The notes below the pieces were generated by a model. The model was not told where the DNA came from. It did no database searches and worked only from the letters and a program-made list of their open reading frames with translations. Shown here piece by piece: positions 1-11,051 of a stretch of 64,000 nucleotides of DNA; position 1 is the stretch's first letter; each line of letters opens with the position of its first letter. The translations under genes and the position numbers were made by a program. Source of the stretch: Symbiodinium microadriaticum (taxonomy: Eukaryota; Sar; Dinophyceae; Suessiales; Symbiodiniaceae); NCBI GenBank assembly GCA_001939145.1, contig LSRX01000473.1:326741-390740 (forward strand), in the 5' to 3' direction.

Positions 1-116
1 CCCCTAAACCCTAAACCCCTAAACCCCTAAACCCCTAAACCCCTAAACCCCTAAACCCTAAACCCCTAAACCCTAAGCACCTAAACCCCTGAACCCTAAA
101 ACCCTAAACCGCTTCT
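1..116 (+). repeat. Telomere-like array at window start
   Basis: Tandem CCCTAAA and CCCCTAAA units with scattered changes. The C-rich strand reads 5' to 3', the orientation expected at a left chromosome end. The array is short and degenerate, and similar arrays occur in both orientations throughout the window, so it is not evidence of a real telomere. Confidence 0.85.
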
Positions 117-137
117 CAGGCCTCTGTTCCCCTGCAG

Positions 138-190
138 ATCCCACAATCCAGCCAGTGACCTTCCTCTGGGACCCAGTCCCGGAACTTTAA
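138..190 (+). CDS. Possible terminal exon, plus strand
   Basis: A pyrimidine-rich stretch ending CCCCTGCAG at 137 precedes 17 sense codons (PTIQPVTFLWDPVPEL after two leading bases) closed by TAA at 188-190. It would be the last exon of a gene lying to the left. The evidence is only the acceptor and the open frame, and no function is recognised. Confidence 0.3.
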
Positions 191-477
191 ACTGGAAGGC
201 TAGGGTTTAGGGTTTAGGGTTAGGGGTTTAGGGGTTTAAGGTTTAGGGTTTAGGGTTTAGGGGTTAGGGTTTAGGGGTTTAGGGGTTTAAGGTTTAGGGT
301 TTAGGGTTTAGGGCTGGGGTTAGGGTGTCAGTGTAGTACTAGGACATAATACTAATTACAGCAATGATGCCAATAATGGCCTTTAACGGCATAATGGTAA
401 GAATAGTAGCAATACTAGCAATCAGAAGTTGGGGTTAGGGCGCAAGTTTGAGGTTTACAGGGCTTAGAGGCTTACCC

Positions 478-586
478 ACAGTCTCCATTGTAGTTCCTTT
501 TTTTGCCCACAGTTTAGGGTTTAAGGCTTAGGGCTCCCATAGTTTAGCGTCCTTAAGGTCATGCAGGATTTATATCATCAATAGTA
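478..586 (+). mobile_element. Broken MITE A end and MITE B half
   Basis: 478-497 matches the terminal repeat of MITE family A (consensus CCTATAGTCTCCATTGTAG). 531-586 matches the right half of MITE family B, ending in a GGATTTATATCATCAA-like terminus. Between and beside them lies telomere-like sequence (515-535), so both elements are incomplete and break at the tract. Confidence 0.6.
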
Positions 587-1287
587 GATCGTGTGGCATG
601 GGCAACACTTGTGGCCGAGCCCGGATAGAGGGTTCGGGCACGTGTGTAGGCATGGTTTGAGATCCCGGTCCTTGCATGCAAAAGGGGTTTAGGGCTTCGG
701 GTCAATTACATGTTTGTCGTGAAGTACACACACAGCTAGCAAGGCAATACATCCTGCAACCCGCGGCACTAACATCGAACCCTAACCTCAAAACTCTTCA
801 CTTAGCCTTGAATCCTACCCCCTAGACCCTGAAACCCTAAGCCCTAAACCTCAACCTGCGCTAAATCTTGCATCCGAGCGCAGGTGGTGGACAACTCAAA
901 GCCCGCGACACCCCCACACTTTGCCGGACTGAACCCCCGGAAAGTTGGTAGCCCTAACTGTTTAGGGGGTTTTAGGGCTTAGGCTTTAGGGGTTTAGGGT
1001 TTCGGGCCCTAAACACCCCGGGCCCCTGGTGCCTGAAGCCCGGAAAACCTTCAACGCCGCTTATGATTGTGATGTCCGTCTACACACCCTAAACACCTAA
1101 ACCCCTAAACCCTAAACCCTAAACCCCTAAACCCCCTAACCCCCAAACCCCTAAACCCCTAAATCCCTAGCTTGAATTCAGAGAATGAGACCTGCAGTTC
1201 CTTTGAAGTGTCGGGGTTTGTGTATCCTTGCGGTTTAGGCTTCAGGGGTGGTCGGGGCTGAGGCTTCAGGGGATTCGGGGTGCCTGA

Positions 1288-1465
1288 GTTACGGGGGAAA
1301 TCCTGAAGATCTAAGGTTCAGGGTTTAGGGAAAGCCTTGAAGATTTAAGGTTTAGGGAAATCCTGAAGATCTAAGGTTTAGGGTTCAGGGTCTATAGGGT
1401 TTAGGGAAATCCTGAAGATCTAAGGTTTAGGGTTTAGGGTTTAGGGAAATCCTGAAGATCTGAAG
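1288..1465 (+). repeat. Minisatellite with AAATCCTGAAGATCTAAGG unit
   Basis: About five imperfect copies of a unit of roughly 27 to 45 bases, made of AAATCCTGAAGATCTAAGG followed by one or more telomere-like units. It shows how the telomere-like motif becomes part of larger tandem units. Confidence 0.75.
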
Positions 1466-1780
1466 TTCTGTTTCTAAAGTGTACTGGCGCCCCTTTTTCT
1501 GGTAAGCAGCACCTGCCCAATGGTCTAAGGTTTAGGGCTTAGGGTTTATAGGACTTAGGAAAACCCTATGGCTAAAAATTCCCTGAACCCTGCATCGCCA
1601 AAACCCCTGGCAGAAAGCCCGCAAAAAGCCCCAAACTCTGACTTCTCGCATCAGGGCAAGACCCCCAGAAAAACCCAAATGTAAAGGTGTAGGGTTTGGG
1701 GTTTCGGGTCCCTGGCGGAAAGAAGCTTCTGAAACCCTGATGAAGCGCGCACGCAACCGCTGCAAAGATGGGAGTTAGGA

Positions 1781-1866
1781 TTAGGGGGGACCCTTGGGGA
1801 TATAGACCCTCTCAATAAGGTCCCTTTGAAGAGAGCCATAAGTAGGGTTAAGAAGGGGTCGCCCTT
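1781..1866 (+). mobile_element. MITE family H, truncated copy
   Basis: Matches the full copies at 25496-25593 and (inverted) 63186-63285: it starts TTAGGGGGGACCC and has the GAGAGCCATAAGTAGGG core. The right end is missing. After GGGGTCGCCCTT the sequence passes straight into CCCTAAA repeats, where the other copies continue to a CTCCCTAA terminus. Confidence 0.7.
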
Positions 1867-1982
1867 AAACCCTAAACCCTAAACCTAAACCCAAAACCCT
1901 GAACCCTGAACCCTAAACCTTAAACCCTGAACCCTAAACCCTAAACCGAAACCCTAATACTACCCAGGAAAAGACACCACAG

Positions 1983-2545
1983 GCCGATGGAGCCTGGATG
2001 GTTAGAGACCAGAGGAACTCATCGCCCGACTGCCAAGAGGACGAGGATTTAGACTTCAACCCTGAACCCTAAACCCCAAACCCTAAACCCTAAACCGTGG
2101 TTTAGAGTCTAGGCTTTACAACTCCATCATGGCCGTGTCTCTCAAAGGGTAGGTTTAGGGCTTTTGGGGCTTTCGGGGCTTTTTTTGGCTTATAGGGTCT
2201 AGAAAGTTTAGGGCTTTAGGGCTTATAGTGTCTAGGGTTTGGGTTTAGACTGGGTCTAAGGTTTGGGGACTTCAGGAGTCTGGCTTACTGGTTGAGGGCT
2301 CAGGGTTTCTGGGCTTGGGCTCAGGACCGAGGCTTCGGCGTTTCTAGGAGTTTAGGGTTTAGCGGTTGGGGTTTAGGTTTCTTTTGTTGAACTCCTTTTT
2401 GGGCCTGCCCGATCCGGTTTAGGGTTTAGGGCTCGGGTTTCAGGCTAGCCTTCTGGAGTTTAGCAGTACTGCTTTTTTTGTAGAGCTCAGCTTGTGTCAG
2501 GATAGAGACCAAGTCGGGTTGCACGCTTTCGGGCTATGGGGCCAA
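1983..2545 (+). CDS. Candidate plus-strand exons
   Basis: Three exon-like islands. 1983-2060 follows CCACAG and encodes ADGAWMVRDQRNSSPDCQED and onward. 2108-2148 encodes SRLYNSIMAVSLK and ends at a GTAGGT donor. 2484-2545 follows a strong CTTTTTTTGTAG acceptor, encodes LSLCQDRDQVGLHAFGLWGQ and ends at GTGATT. The phases of the last two do not join directly, so at least one more exon or an error is needed. The product is unknown. Shorter islands of the same kind lie near 889-946 and 2971-3021. Confidence 0.3.
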
Positions 2546-4020
2546 GTGATTTAAGAGTCCTATGTACGGTATCAGGGTGTATTGGGGGTGAAGGGACCAT
2601 GCACGAAGGCAGGTTCCAACCCCAAACCCGAACAGACTGAAGTCTTCGACTGTGTACCTGCGCAGGGCTGTTCTTTAGAGGGCGCCTTAAACTATACATG
2701 TTTTGCCGAAAGACTATACCATACCAAACCTTCAACCTGAAACCCCAAAGCCCTAGCGCATTACACCTTTTGCACTCCAGATACTGGCCCCGAAACCCTG
2801 AAGTCCAAATCCCTAAACCCGTCAATCCGTAAATCAGCAGAACACCACACATGTCCAAGGGTTTCGGGTTTAGGGTCTAGGGGATCCACCTACCAAAACC
2901 CGGTCAAAAACTTACAACAGCCCGCACACACCCACACCCACCCACACACACACACACACCTAAATCAAGAGGGCCCCAAAGAGCTGCTCAAGAAACGCAA
3001 GAATCTAATCTGCATCCGAAGCCCTAAATCCGAGACACTACACTGCCCTACACCCGAAACCTGAAGCCCTAAACCCTAAATCCTGAACCCGAAATCCCAA
3101 ACCCCTAAACTTAAACCCTAAAACCATACTTAAAACCCTAAAACCCTAAACCCTAAATCCTGAATCCTGAACCCGAAATCCCAAACCCTAAATCCTAAAC
3201 CCTAAGCCCCAAACCCTACACCTAAAACAAAAACAAGCTGGCCTGAAGTGCCCACATGCCGAAGTCGGAGTCCTCCACCAGCCCGCGATTTTCGAGAGTA
3301 GGGTTTAAGGTTTAGGCGGTTTAGGGTTTAGGGTGTAGGGTTTTGATCATGGGATTGTGGTTCAGAGGCCTTCTTCGGGTTTCGCTTTTGCTAGAAACCC
3401 AGCCCCAAAACTTTAAGAGTCCAGGTGCCCCAGTATGCACCTTGCGCCTAATAAAGGTTACCACCGCGTTAAGCCAAGGCTTGAACTCTCTGTTTATGGG
3501 AACGCGGACCGTCTAACCCTAAACCCTAAACCCTCATAGAACTCCGAACCCTATCAACCCTAACCTAAACCCTACACCCTCATAGAACACCGCTAAAAGC
3601 TCTGAATATAAAGCCCTTGTAAACCCTAAACCCTAAACTCCTAAACCCTGCCTAAACCCTAAACTCCTAAACCCTGAACCCTTGTAGGCAAAGCCCCGGG
3701 CAGCTGCCCCCAATCCCCAGCCCCCCAAACCATAGCCGGAGCCTCCCTCGGCCAGTTGCAAGACTGCACCCAAAGAGCTCGAGGGATCAGGGTTTAGGGT
3801 TTCGGGTTTTAGGATTTAGGGCTTAGGGTTTAAGGTTTAGGGTTAGGGGTTTAGGATTTAGGGTTTTTTTTGTGGTTAGGGTTTAGAGTTTAGGATTTAG
3901 GGTTTAGGGTTTAGGGTTTGGAAATCTATGTCAGGGTAAACCCAGGTCTGACACAGGGCGCCCCGTCTTATGTGGCACCATCGAAAGAAAAGCTCGAACT
4001 GCCTCGGCCCTTGCTACATG
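2546..4020. other. Repeat-rich stretch, no firm gene
   Basis: Telomere-like tracts at 3060-3215, 3300-3345, 3515-3680 and 3785-3920, and a CA-rich microsatellite at 2925-2960. Weak exon-like islands occur at 2971-3021 (plus), 3250-3290 and 3463-3515, but the strand of the last two is ambiguous. Confidence 0.5.
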
Positions 4021-4023
4021 TAA

Positions 4024-4123
4024 CCTATAGTCTCCATTGTAGTTCCTTTTTGCGGTTACCTTTTGGGATCCTTAATATAGAATTGGTTAAACCAACAAAA
4101 GGAACTACAATGGAGACCATAGG
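4024..4123. mobile_element. MITE family A, full copy (100 bp)
   Basis: Near-perfect terminal inverted repeats of about 23 bases: CCTATAGTCTCCATTGTAGT at the left and its complement (one mismatch) at the right. The AT-richer core contains GGATCC. A second full but diverged copy is at 12939-13036, and single ends occur at 478, 12839 and 13761. No clear target-site duplication. Confidence 0.8.
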
Positions 4124-4300
4124 AACATCCTGTATCACTTAGGAGACATTCTCTGTAAAGCATCCTGAGAACACATTCGGGGATGCTCTGCTGGACACCC
4201 CATCAACACCTTCACCTATAAATAGAAAGCGGGAGCCAGCAGTGCTCCACGGAAACAAACTCCTTTGAATCCGAAACCGGCCCGAAACCCTAAACCCTAA

Positions 4301-4388
4301 CCCTAAGGCTTTAAGGACTCATATTTTCAGGCTTTTGGGCCCAAAGACCATACTATATAAGGCTTCTGAGCTATTTTGAGCCTCAGGG
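4301..4388. mobile_element. MITE family C, 88-bp copy
   Basis: One of six copies that are all exactly 88 bp. Termini are CCCTAAGG and CTCAGGG (consensus CCCTTA...TAAGGG), with core GGCTTTTGGGCCCAAAGACC. It is flanked by a 3-base direct repeat TAA (4298-4300 and 4389-4391). It is too small to encode a protein and so presumably non-autonomous. Confidence 0.85.
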
Positions 4389-4587
4389 TAAACTCTATAG
4401 GCCCTAAACCGAAGCCGCAACCCTAAACCAAACCCCGAATCGGCGCTCCCCGTCATCGCCATCTCCATCTTGAGCGGCTTGCGCCCACCATGGCCTGGCT
4501 TAGGATTCACGGCCGAACCCTCGACCTTCTCTGTACACCCCAACCTTACATTAATATTATTCTTCCTCTTCGTTGTGAGTATTTCGA

Positions 4588-4614
4588 AGATAGATATAGA
4601 TGTAGATATATATA

Positions 4615-4645
<31 letters not shown>

Positions 4646-4928
4646 AGATATAGATATAGATATAGATATAGATATAGATATAGATATAGATTTTGGTAGA
4701 TGTAGATAGATAGATAGATAGATAGATTAGATAAGATAGATTAGATAGATTAGATAGATTAGATAGATTAGATAGATTAGATAGATTAGATAGATTAGAT
4801 AGATTAGATAGATTAGATAGATTAGATAGATAAGATAGATAAGATAGATAAGATAGATAAGATAGATAAGATAGATAAGATAGATAGATAGATAGATAGA
4901 TAGACAGACAGATAGATAGATAGATAGA
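4588..4928. repeat. Compound GATA-type microsatellite
   Basis: A long run of GATATA, then GATA, then TTAGATAGA and AAGATAGAT units. The repetitive ORFs over it on both strands (IDIDID, YRYRYR, LSILSI) are artefacts of the repeat. Confidence 0.95.
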
Positions 4929-5200
4929 GCTTATTGAGTGAAGCCCCCTTTAAAAGGTCACTACTTTCTTTGGTATGTTGTATCTCCAGCACGTCCACAT
5001 CCAGCAGCATCCCAGGCGTAGTGGAATGCTCGTGACTCTCTCGATGGGAGGATGAAGATGAGGTCGCTTCGGGTTCGCACGATATACCAGCACTTTCCAG
5101 GCTGACCTCTTCCGTAAAGGGCAGTGGCATCACGTGAACAGGTTGAGGTGGAGGAGGACCATAGGGACCGCCAGCAGGATCCCGAGGCGGGCTTGGGGGT
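4929..5200 (-). CDS. Candidate minus-strand exon, Pro/Ser-rich
   Basis: An open frame of about 90 codons outside the microsatellite reads, from 5200 downwards, KPPSPPRDPAGGPYGPPPPQ, then an acidic and serine-rich part (TEEVSLESAGISCEPEAT, then five Ser) and GMLLDVDVLEIQ. It is longer than expected by chance and then runs into the GATA microsatellite, so the 3' border is unclear. It could be a disordered exon of the gene whose first exons are at 6115-6328. No domain is recognised. Confidence 0.4.
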
Positions 5201-5862
5201 TTATGTTTTCGGGTTTAGGGTTTAGGGTTTACCTGGACCCCAAAAGTATGCAGAACAATAGCCTTTTCTAGGTGTTGGGCCATTATTCTGCCTGCTTTGG
5301 GGTTTAGGTGGGATTTCGGGTTTGGGATTTGGGATTTTGGGACTTCGGACGCAGCACTTCACGGCGTGGAAGCCTCCTGTAGGTCTTTGACTCATGGGTT
5401 CGGTGCTGCGGAACCTTCCACCTTACCAGTAAGAACAGAGTTCTGGGGGCATATTAGGGTTTAGGGTTTAGGGTTTGGGGTGAGTTCTGGTGGCATTTTA
5501 AACATATTACAGTTCAGTATACTTCTATGAGGACGATGAACGGAGTCTGGACTTGGGGATGCTAATTCCTGCATGGTACAGCCGGGCTGGATGGGGTGAG
5601 AGCTAGCCTACTCATACCGCTTAGGGCAACAATCAGGGCTCTTCTGCTAAACCGTTTCACCGGTTTGGGGGACAGTGCCTTACGGTACACAAAAACAACA
5701 AGCAGATAAAGCTACCAGCATTTTTTGGCAACCATCCTCGCAACACCAAGCTGTGGTAGCTGCATAGACAGCTCTGTGTGTGCCCAGGGTTAAGGCTTTG
5801 GAAGGTCCAAGAAAACATGGATGAACCCTCGGTCCTAGGGTCCTAGGCGTCTGACTAATGTA

Positions 5863-5962
5863 GGAGCCTCAATAATTATCAATACTATTTATTGGGGGGT
5901 GGCTCCATATTCTAAGTATAGTATAATGGGCCCCAAAACCGCATTCTAATTATCAAGGCCCC
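5863..5962. mobile_element. MITE family F copy
   Basis: Termini GGAGCCTCAATAATTATC and the complementary TAATTATCAAGGCCCC, flanked by TA on both sides. Related copies are at 9127-9240, 9793-9900, 15480-15581 and 38106-38202, with a left end at about 51406. The TA flank suggests a Tc1/mariner-like target choice (inference). Confidence 0.7.
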
Positions 5963-6114
5963 TATGTTAATAATCCCAAACGCTTTGCTGCAAAGCGTGG
6001 CGGCAATTCAACTCCCATGTCAGGAGGATCTCGTGCAGAGGGTCGCAGAGTGGCAGCGCCGGATTCGGATCTAAGCGATTTCAGCTTCCGGCTTGGAGCT
6101 TCGAACGAGCTAAC

Positions 6115-6328
6115 CCTGCTTTGGGGCTATCCAGCAAGAAGTGCAAAACAACAGCGAGTGCAACAGACACATACTGCTGATGATATGATATAAATCCTGC
6201 ATTTCCTTGAGCACCCTCAACTATGGGAATTCTGGTATATTCCTTACTAGTTATGGGAAAAATGCAGAATTTGTATCATCAACCGTAGTGCGAGCAACAG
6301 AGCAGTTCGCGGCTCTGGGCTTCGGCAT
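6115..6328 (-). CDS. Possible gene start with MITE-B intron
   Basis: Exon 6284-6328 begins with ATG and encodes MPKPRAANCSVARTT. An intron of 110 bases (6174-6283) starts GTTGATG and ends CAGCAG, and consists entirely of a family B MITE. Exon 6115-6173 continues in phase 0 with YVSVALAVVLHFLLDSPKA and may end at a GTTAGC donor. The two exons together give a basic N-terminus followed by a hydrophobic segment, like a signal anchor. Later exons are not resolved; the Pro-rich island at 4929-5200 is a candidate. No family is recognised. Confidence 0.45.
6172..6289 (-). mobile_element. MITE family B copy acting as intron
   Basis: Inverted repeats of the GTTGATGATATAAATCCTGCA type at both ends, slightly diverged. 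On the minus strand the element ends are a GT donor and an AG acceptor, and the flanking frame joins in phase without it (see 6115-6328). Confidence 0.75.
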
Positions 6329-6408
6329 GTGAGCTACAAGTTTTAGAGCACTCAGGGTTCAGGGTTTAGGGTTTCGACATCGCTTCCAAGCTGTGACAAA
6401 ACCTTGGG

Positions 6409-6486
6409 CTCTACCCCTCCACGTACCTATTACAGGGGGTACTAGAGCCCTGGGGCCCTATACAGTAGGTACCTGGAGGGTTAGGG
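6409..6486. mobile_element. MITE family D copy
   Basis: Inverted ends: ACCCCTCCACGTACC-like at the left and GGTACCTGGAGGGTTAGGG at the right. The core is GGGTACTAGAGCCCTGGGGCCC. Other copies are at 18546-18624 and 39369-39443. Confidence 0.75.
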
Positions 6487-7385
6487 CTAAACCTTGCAAG
6501 GGCCCATAAAACTGCAAAGTGCTCCTTGGACCTTACGGCTGGGGGCTTTCGATTTGATCCCTGGGATACTATGCCGAATGCACTGAATTCAAGTTTTACA
6601 CCGGAGGACCGTCTATGACTGGGCACCCACTCGGATACGGGATTCGGTTTAGAGTCAAACATGTGTTGGGGTTGTGGGCTCATAGTTTGGGGCTTAAAGC
6701 CCGTATGTCTACTTTGCATTGTCTGGCCACTTACCAGACACGGCAGTAAAGCCCTCTTCCCCATGCCCAAGGAAGATTGCACACGAGCATGGCGTGCACT
6801 GTGCGAGCATCAGGCCCAAATTCCCGAACGCCCATAACCCTGACAAACTCAAAGCTCAAACCCTAAAGCAAAGCTTACGAAACTAAGTGCCCAACTGGGA
6901 TCGCCAACGATTGGGAGACCGAAGCAGCCATTGAGAACTGAATCCTCATCGTGGGTGGTTCGTTTCTAGGGGTTTAGGGTTTAGGGTTTAGGGGTGAATT
7001 GTCCGAGGGGTATGGGTATCATACCTTCAGGACTACATTGGCCACGGGTGAAACATCGCGCGCACAACTTTCTCCCAAACAAGGCTGCTTGCTCGAGGTG
7101 CCAAGAAGTTGATTTCCCCCGCTGTTTCAGAATGTTGCCAGAGTCGAGAGGCCGCTGAATCATGAGCAAAAAAGCTCCTTCCTTTTCAAGCTGCTGACCC
7201 CTAAACCCTAAAGCCTAAACCCTAAATCCTCAACCCTAAGCCCCAAGTATGTTGGCAAACTGTTCTCCTGTCCGGCGCTCCGGCCTTGCAGTGCAGGCAT
7301 GAACTCTGCAAGGTGCCGGCGCCAAACTCCGAAGTCTGGGTGTGCTAGTACGTGGCAACATAAGTGCAAGCTTCAGATAGAACCC

Positions 7386-7499
7386 TAAGGGTCCAAGTAC
7401 CCATTAATCATATACTCTTCTGACTACCAACCTACAAAACTACTATCCGCAGCCCAAGTACATGATTATTAGGTCCTTCGGACCCTCAGGGGAAAGCAC
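7386..7499. mobile_element. MITE family G copy
   Basis: Left end AAGGGTCCAAGTACCCATTA; right end is the complement of GAGGGTCCGAAGGACC. Internal ACTACTATCCG is shared with the copy at 35856-35957. Further copies lie at 16116-16236 and 47648-47866 (interrupted). Confidence 0.7.
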
Positions 7500-8252
7500 T
7501 GCGGAAGAGCTGGACTCCTGGACAGTTGGGAAGCCCCTTGGCTTTCTAGGACAAAACACGGACGGTCCGAATGGCATGTCTCAGATGCCAGCACGTTGCG
7601 CTACACTCAAGTCCGAAACTCGATCGTGTCCGGCAGGCGAGTTGGGCTCATGTTCAGCATACGCGTGATCCGAAATGAATATCCATTGAGAGTCATCATT
7701 TCTGGCAGTTGGTGTCTGCGAGCAAAGAGCCTCGCAGCTTCCAAGACGGCGTTTTGGCTGGCCTCCGTGGTTTCTAGATATCCGGCCCGGGCCAGATGAT
7801 GGCGTAGCGATGTCTGCTTGGGTCCGACATTCCACTGGCCACTGCCCTGATCCGATAGGAAAGCCTGTCTCAACTTGTGCTGCACAGCTGAAGCAGAGTC
7901 CTAAGAGCCAACCAGAAGAAAGCCAAGCTAGGATTTCTGCTTCAGAGCCTAACCGCCTCTTGTAGCGTGCCAGGACTCGCGGTCTTCATTATCTAGATCT
8001 ATACCATCCCTGAACCCGATACCCCAACTCCGAAACGCGCAGCCCCAAGCTCTGAACTTGACCACTGAAGTGCACCCCGCCCTATACTCCTAGACCTCCC
8101 TCCCCCACGAAGCCTCGTGCGTGCAGTTCGGCATGTGAAAGTTGTCTGGCGCAAGGAGGACCTCGCGAGAAACATCTGCAGTCCCAATGCATACTTCGGA
8201 ACAGACGGACTGGTTATGAAGCAGCTTCCGGGTGTAGCATCCAGAACCCTGA
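7500..8252. other. Unique block with overlapping short ORFs
   Basis: About 750 bases free of telomere-like tracts, with open frames of 60-90 codons on both strands between 7460 and 8190. The frames overlap, so I cannot choose one. No splice-bounded exon or domain is convincing. Confidence 0.35.
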
Positions 8253-8362
8253 CACAGAGAGCCCAATACCCCTTAAATAAAGAATATACCTTAAATTATA
8301 GGGGCCCTTAATATTATGATTTAAGGTCTATTCCGTACTTAATGGGTATTGGGCTCACCGGG
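8253..8362. mobile_element. MITE family E copy
   Basis: Long imperfect inverted repeats built on AGCCCAATACCCCTTAA and its complement at the right end. It is a diverged sister of the copy at 9504-9612. Confidence 0.75.
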
Positions 8363-8649
8363 CTGAACCCTCTTTCTGAAATACTGAATATGGCGTCAAA
8401 GGTCGCTGGATGGGGCGTTTAGGGTTTAGGGTTTAGGGTTTAGGGTTACGGAAAGGTTTAACTGGGCGGCTGCTGGGCGCTCACCACTGCTCACTGAACA
8501 GTCTACTATGCAGGTTTTGGGGGGGGGCGTTACACCGTTCGAGGCCTGCGGCGATTTTTTGAAGCTTCCTTTAGGTTTAGGTTTCGGGTTCAAGGGTTCA
8601 CGGAGTAGGGCTTTAGGGTTTAGGATGTCGGAGTAGGCTCAAAGATCCT

Positions 8650-8733
8650 GATGCTAGGCTCCCCGGCCAAGGAAATCGGGCATCGGATCTGGTACAGGAG
8701 CGGGCCCGCGATGTGGATCTTGGCGCCAAGATG
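8650..8733 (+). CDS. Candidate plus-strand terminal exon
   Basis: After GATGCTAG the plus strand reads SPAKEIGHRIWYRSGPAMWI, then LAPR and TGA, with third positions rich in G and C. It has a single acceptor and no partner exon, so support is weak. Confidence 0.25.
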
Positions 8734-9126
8734 ACCAAGGAAGAAACTTTTACAAAAAGGGCCCTTTATAGCTAGAGTAGGGTTTGGCGGGGGAGGGGGG
8801 GGGGATACGGAGGCATGATTATACAGGGACTACAAGTTCTAGAGGGTACTGCTGGTAAATCTTCCGACCCTATATCAGCGACTTTTTTCGTACATGACTC
8901 CAGGAACCAAAAGCTTTGCAGACGCAACTTCTGCAGATTCTAGGGCCTATGCCCTACGCCAAAGGACAGGAGGTCATAGAGTTGCGGACCCTAAACCCTA
9001 AACCCTAAACCGCACTACCCTAAACCCTAAACCGCACTACCCTAAACCCTAAACCCTAGCAGAAATCTCAAACACTACAGCTAGGGATCCTAAACCTCAA
9101 GCCCGAAACTTTAAACCTGCAATGTA

Positions 9127-9240
9127 GGGGCCTCAAAATAATTGCCAATACTACTTTGGGGCGTTCCTTATTATCATAATTGCAGCATCACAGGCCCCAA
9201 AAAGCCGCGCTCGAAACCCTGTTCGAATTATTAAGGCCCC
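9127..9240. mobile_element. MITE family F copy
   Basis: Begins GGGGCCTCAAAATAATT after TA and ends in AATTATTAAGGCCCC. The internal part is diverged. Confidence 0.6.
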
Positions 9241-9503
9241 GATATTAACCCAAACATGCCGGGTCTTCTTCAGGGTGCCGGATATGAGGTTTCAGAGCTT
9301 TCGCTTTAATACAGGCCTCCTAAACCCTAAACCCTAAACCCTAAAGCCTAAAGCCTAAAGCCTAAGCCATAAAGCCTAAACTGAAGGCTCGGGGTTGGCG
9401 GAGGAGGGCTTAAACTGAGGGCTCGGCGAATGGACTTCTGACTGAGGATGTAGGGCAACGGGATCCCCATCATAAACCCCAACCCTAAACCCAAAATAAC
9501 CTA

Positions 9504-9612
9504 CCCAGAGAACCCAATACCCCTTAATTAAGGAATATACCTTATCATAATATTACGGCCCCTATAATTGAAGGTATATATTCCTTCATTAAGGGGTATT
9601 GGGTTTTCTGGG
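9504..9612. mobile_element. MITE family E copy, long TIRs
   Basis: Terminal inverted repeats of about 38 bases start CCCAGAGAACCCAATACCCC, with few mismatches between arms. TA flanks both ends (9502-9503 and 9613-9614). Directly to the right, 9614-9672 resembles 47587-47650 (another small repeat, family L). Confidence 0.8.
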
Positions 9613-9792
9613 TACCTTTTTAAGGACGTATATAAAGAAGTCATAATAAGGAACCCTACAAAGGTAGGTTTCATAGGGTCCAGGTAAACCCTAAACCCTC
9701 AACGCAGACTATGCAGAGGCTGTTTAGAAGACACTTCTACTGTTTCGGGTTTACGTTGAAGGGCTTCAGGGCTTGGGGCTAAGGGTTTAATA

Positions 9793-9900
9793 CAGGTGCC
9801 TTAATGATGAGAATAGGGTTTCGGCCGTCGAGAAACTCAGAAAGTACGGAACCCCCAAAGAACCGAACCCCCAAAATAGTATAGGTAATTATAAGGCCTC
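9793..9900. mobile_element. MITE family F copy
   Basis: Left CAGGTGCCTTAATGATGAGAA and right complement of GAGGCCTTATAATTACC, with CCCCAAAATAGTATAGG shared with 38106-38202. Confidence 0.6.
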
Positions 9901-10187
9901 TAATTACATGACTCGCCATTCAGGGTCCTGTTATAAACTTGCCTGCCGGTAACCTTGGTCAACGAGCGTGGAAAAAGTTATAAAGGCGACCCACTTGAAT
10001 TAGATGCCTAAAGACCTAAACCCTAAACCCCAGCAGTCGGCTCGGAACACAAAGCGTAACGATTTCATCTAGTTTGAGAGCTACATTGATCGTTGAAATG
10101 GGTTCGAATACCTAGGAAAATTAATGCTCTGACTATGGTCTTCGTGCCACAAGGCTTTGTTGGTGGGTTTTGCTCAACCCATAGTAT

Positions 10188-10188
10188 G

Positions 10189-10232
<44 letters not shown>
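10188..10232. repeat. CATA/TA microsatellite
   Basis: CATA units followed by a TA run. Confidence 0.95.
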
Positions 10233-10233
<1 letters not shown>

Positions 10234-11050
10234 CTGTGTGTGTAGTTACAGATAGATAGAGACCCTAAACTCAGCACACCAAGAGGGCCCCACGTCCGAT
10301 ATTTGCCCGATTGAAGAAAGCCCCGGGTAGTTCCACCCCCGGCCGGCAATCCTGCAGGCCTAAAGCGCAAGACGCGTTTTTAGAGATTTCTTACATGTGA
10401 TACATACATGTTTAATTAACATAATGTGGTAAAATACAGGACAAGATAAGATAACGTAATGCAATGTTGTCCATACAGTAACTATATATGTTTCTGCAAC
10501 ATTCTCGGCTCCCAGCATTTCCTCCCCAAGCAAGCGGATATCGCAGTGTGAATGCCAAGAACATGGGCACCTGGCTGCTTGGACCCTTCTAGCGCCCTGG
10601 TAGGGTTTAGGGTTTAGGGCGTTAATCTTCCAGGGTTTTAGGGTTTAGGGCTTAGGGTTTAGGCTTTAGGGTTTAGGGTCTAGGGTTTCATCTTCAAGGG
10701 TACCTATGGAGATGCACCTCTGAGCCCGATACTGTTGCTGCCTGGACCGGACCATCAATTAACAAATGCTCAATCCTCCGCCCAAACTCACCTAAAACCT
10801 CAACTCTAACCCTGAACCCCTAAACCCTGGACCCCTAAAACCCTTACACCCTAAACCCTAAAACCCCTAAACCTCAACCGATAAGCCTAGACAATTCAAA
10901 GCCCTCATGCCCGAAAGTGTCGATCTCCGACATGCCTGGAACACCTCAAAGGCCCCATTAAGCCCTAAGGCCTCGAACCATGTGCCCTAAAAGTCAACAA
11001 CCCTCGAAGCCTCGAATCTCCAACCTGTTCGGAGCCGGGTTGTACGAGCC
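10233..11050. other. Tract-rich stretch with weak exon islands
   Basis: Telomere-like tracts at 10600-10690 and 10800-10880. A minus-strand open island at 10380-10590 (contains LLGEEMLGAENVAETY) and one near 10977-11053 (YGSYNPAPNRLEIRGFEG) are the only coding-like parts. The latter directly follows the AG end of the family B MITE at 11052-11161. Confidence 0.35.
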
Positions 11051-11051
11051 A

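Noticed and set aside
1..116. True chromosome end
   Set aside because: Orientation fits, but the array is short and imperfect and the same motif occurs in both orientations everywhere in the window.
3250..3515. Two short exons of undecided strand
   Set aside because: Both strands are open and have plausible borders over only 40-55 bases, which is not significant.
4470..5133. Asp/Ile, Tyr/Arg and Leu/Ser/Ile repeat proteins
   Set aside because: Frames read through a GATA microsatellite; repeats of this kind are open in several frames by construction. Only the part outside the repeat is kept as an exon candidate.
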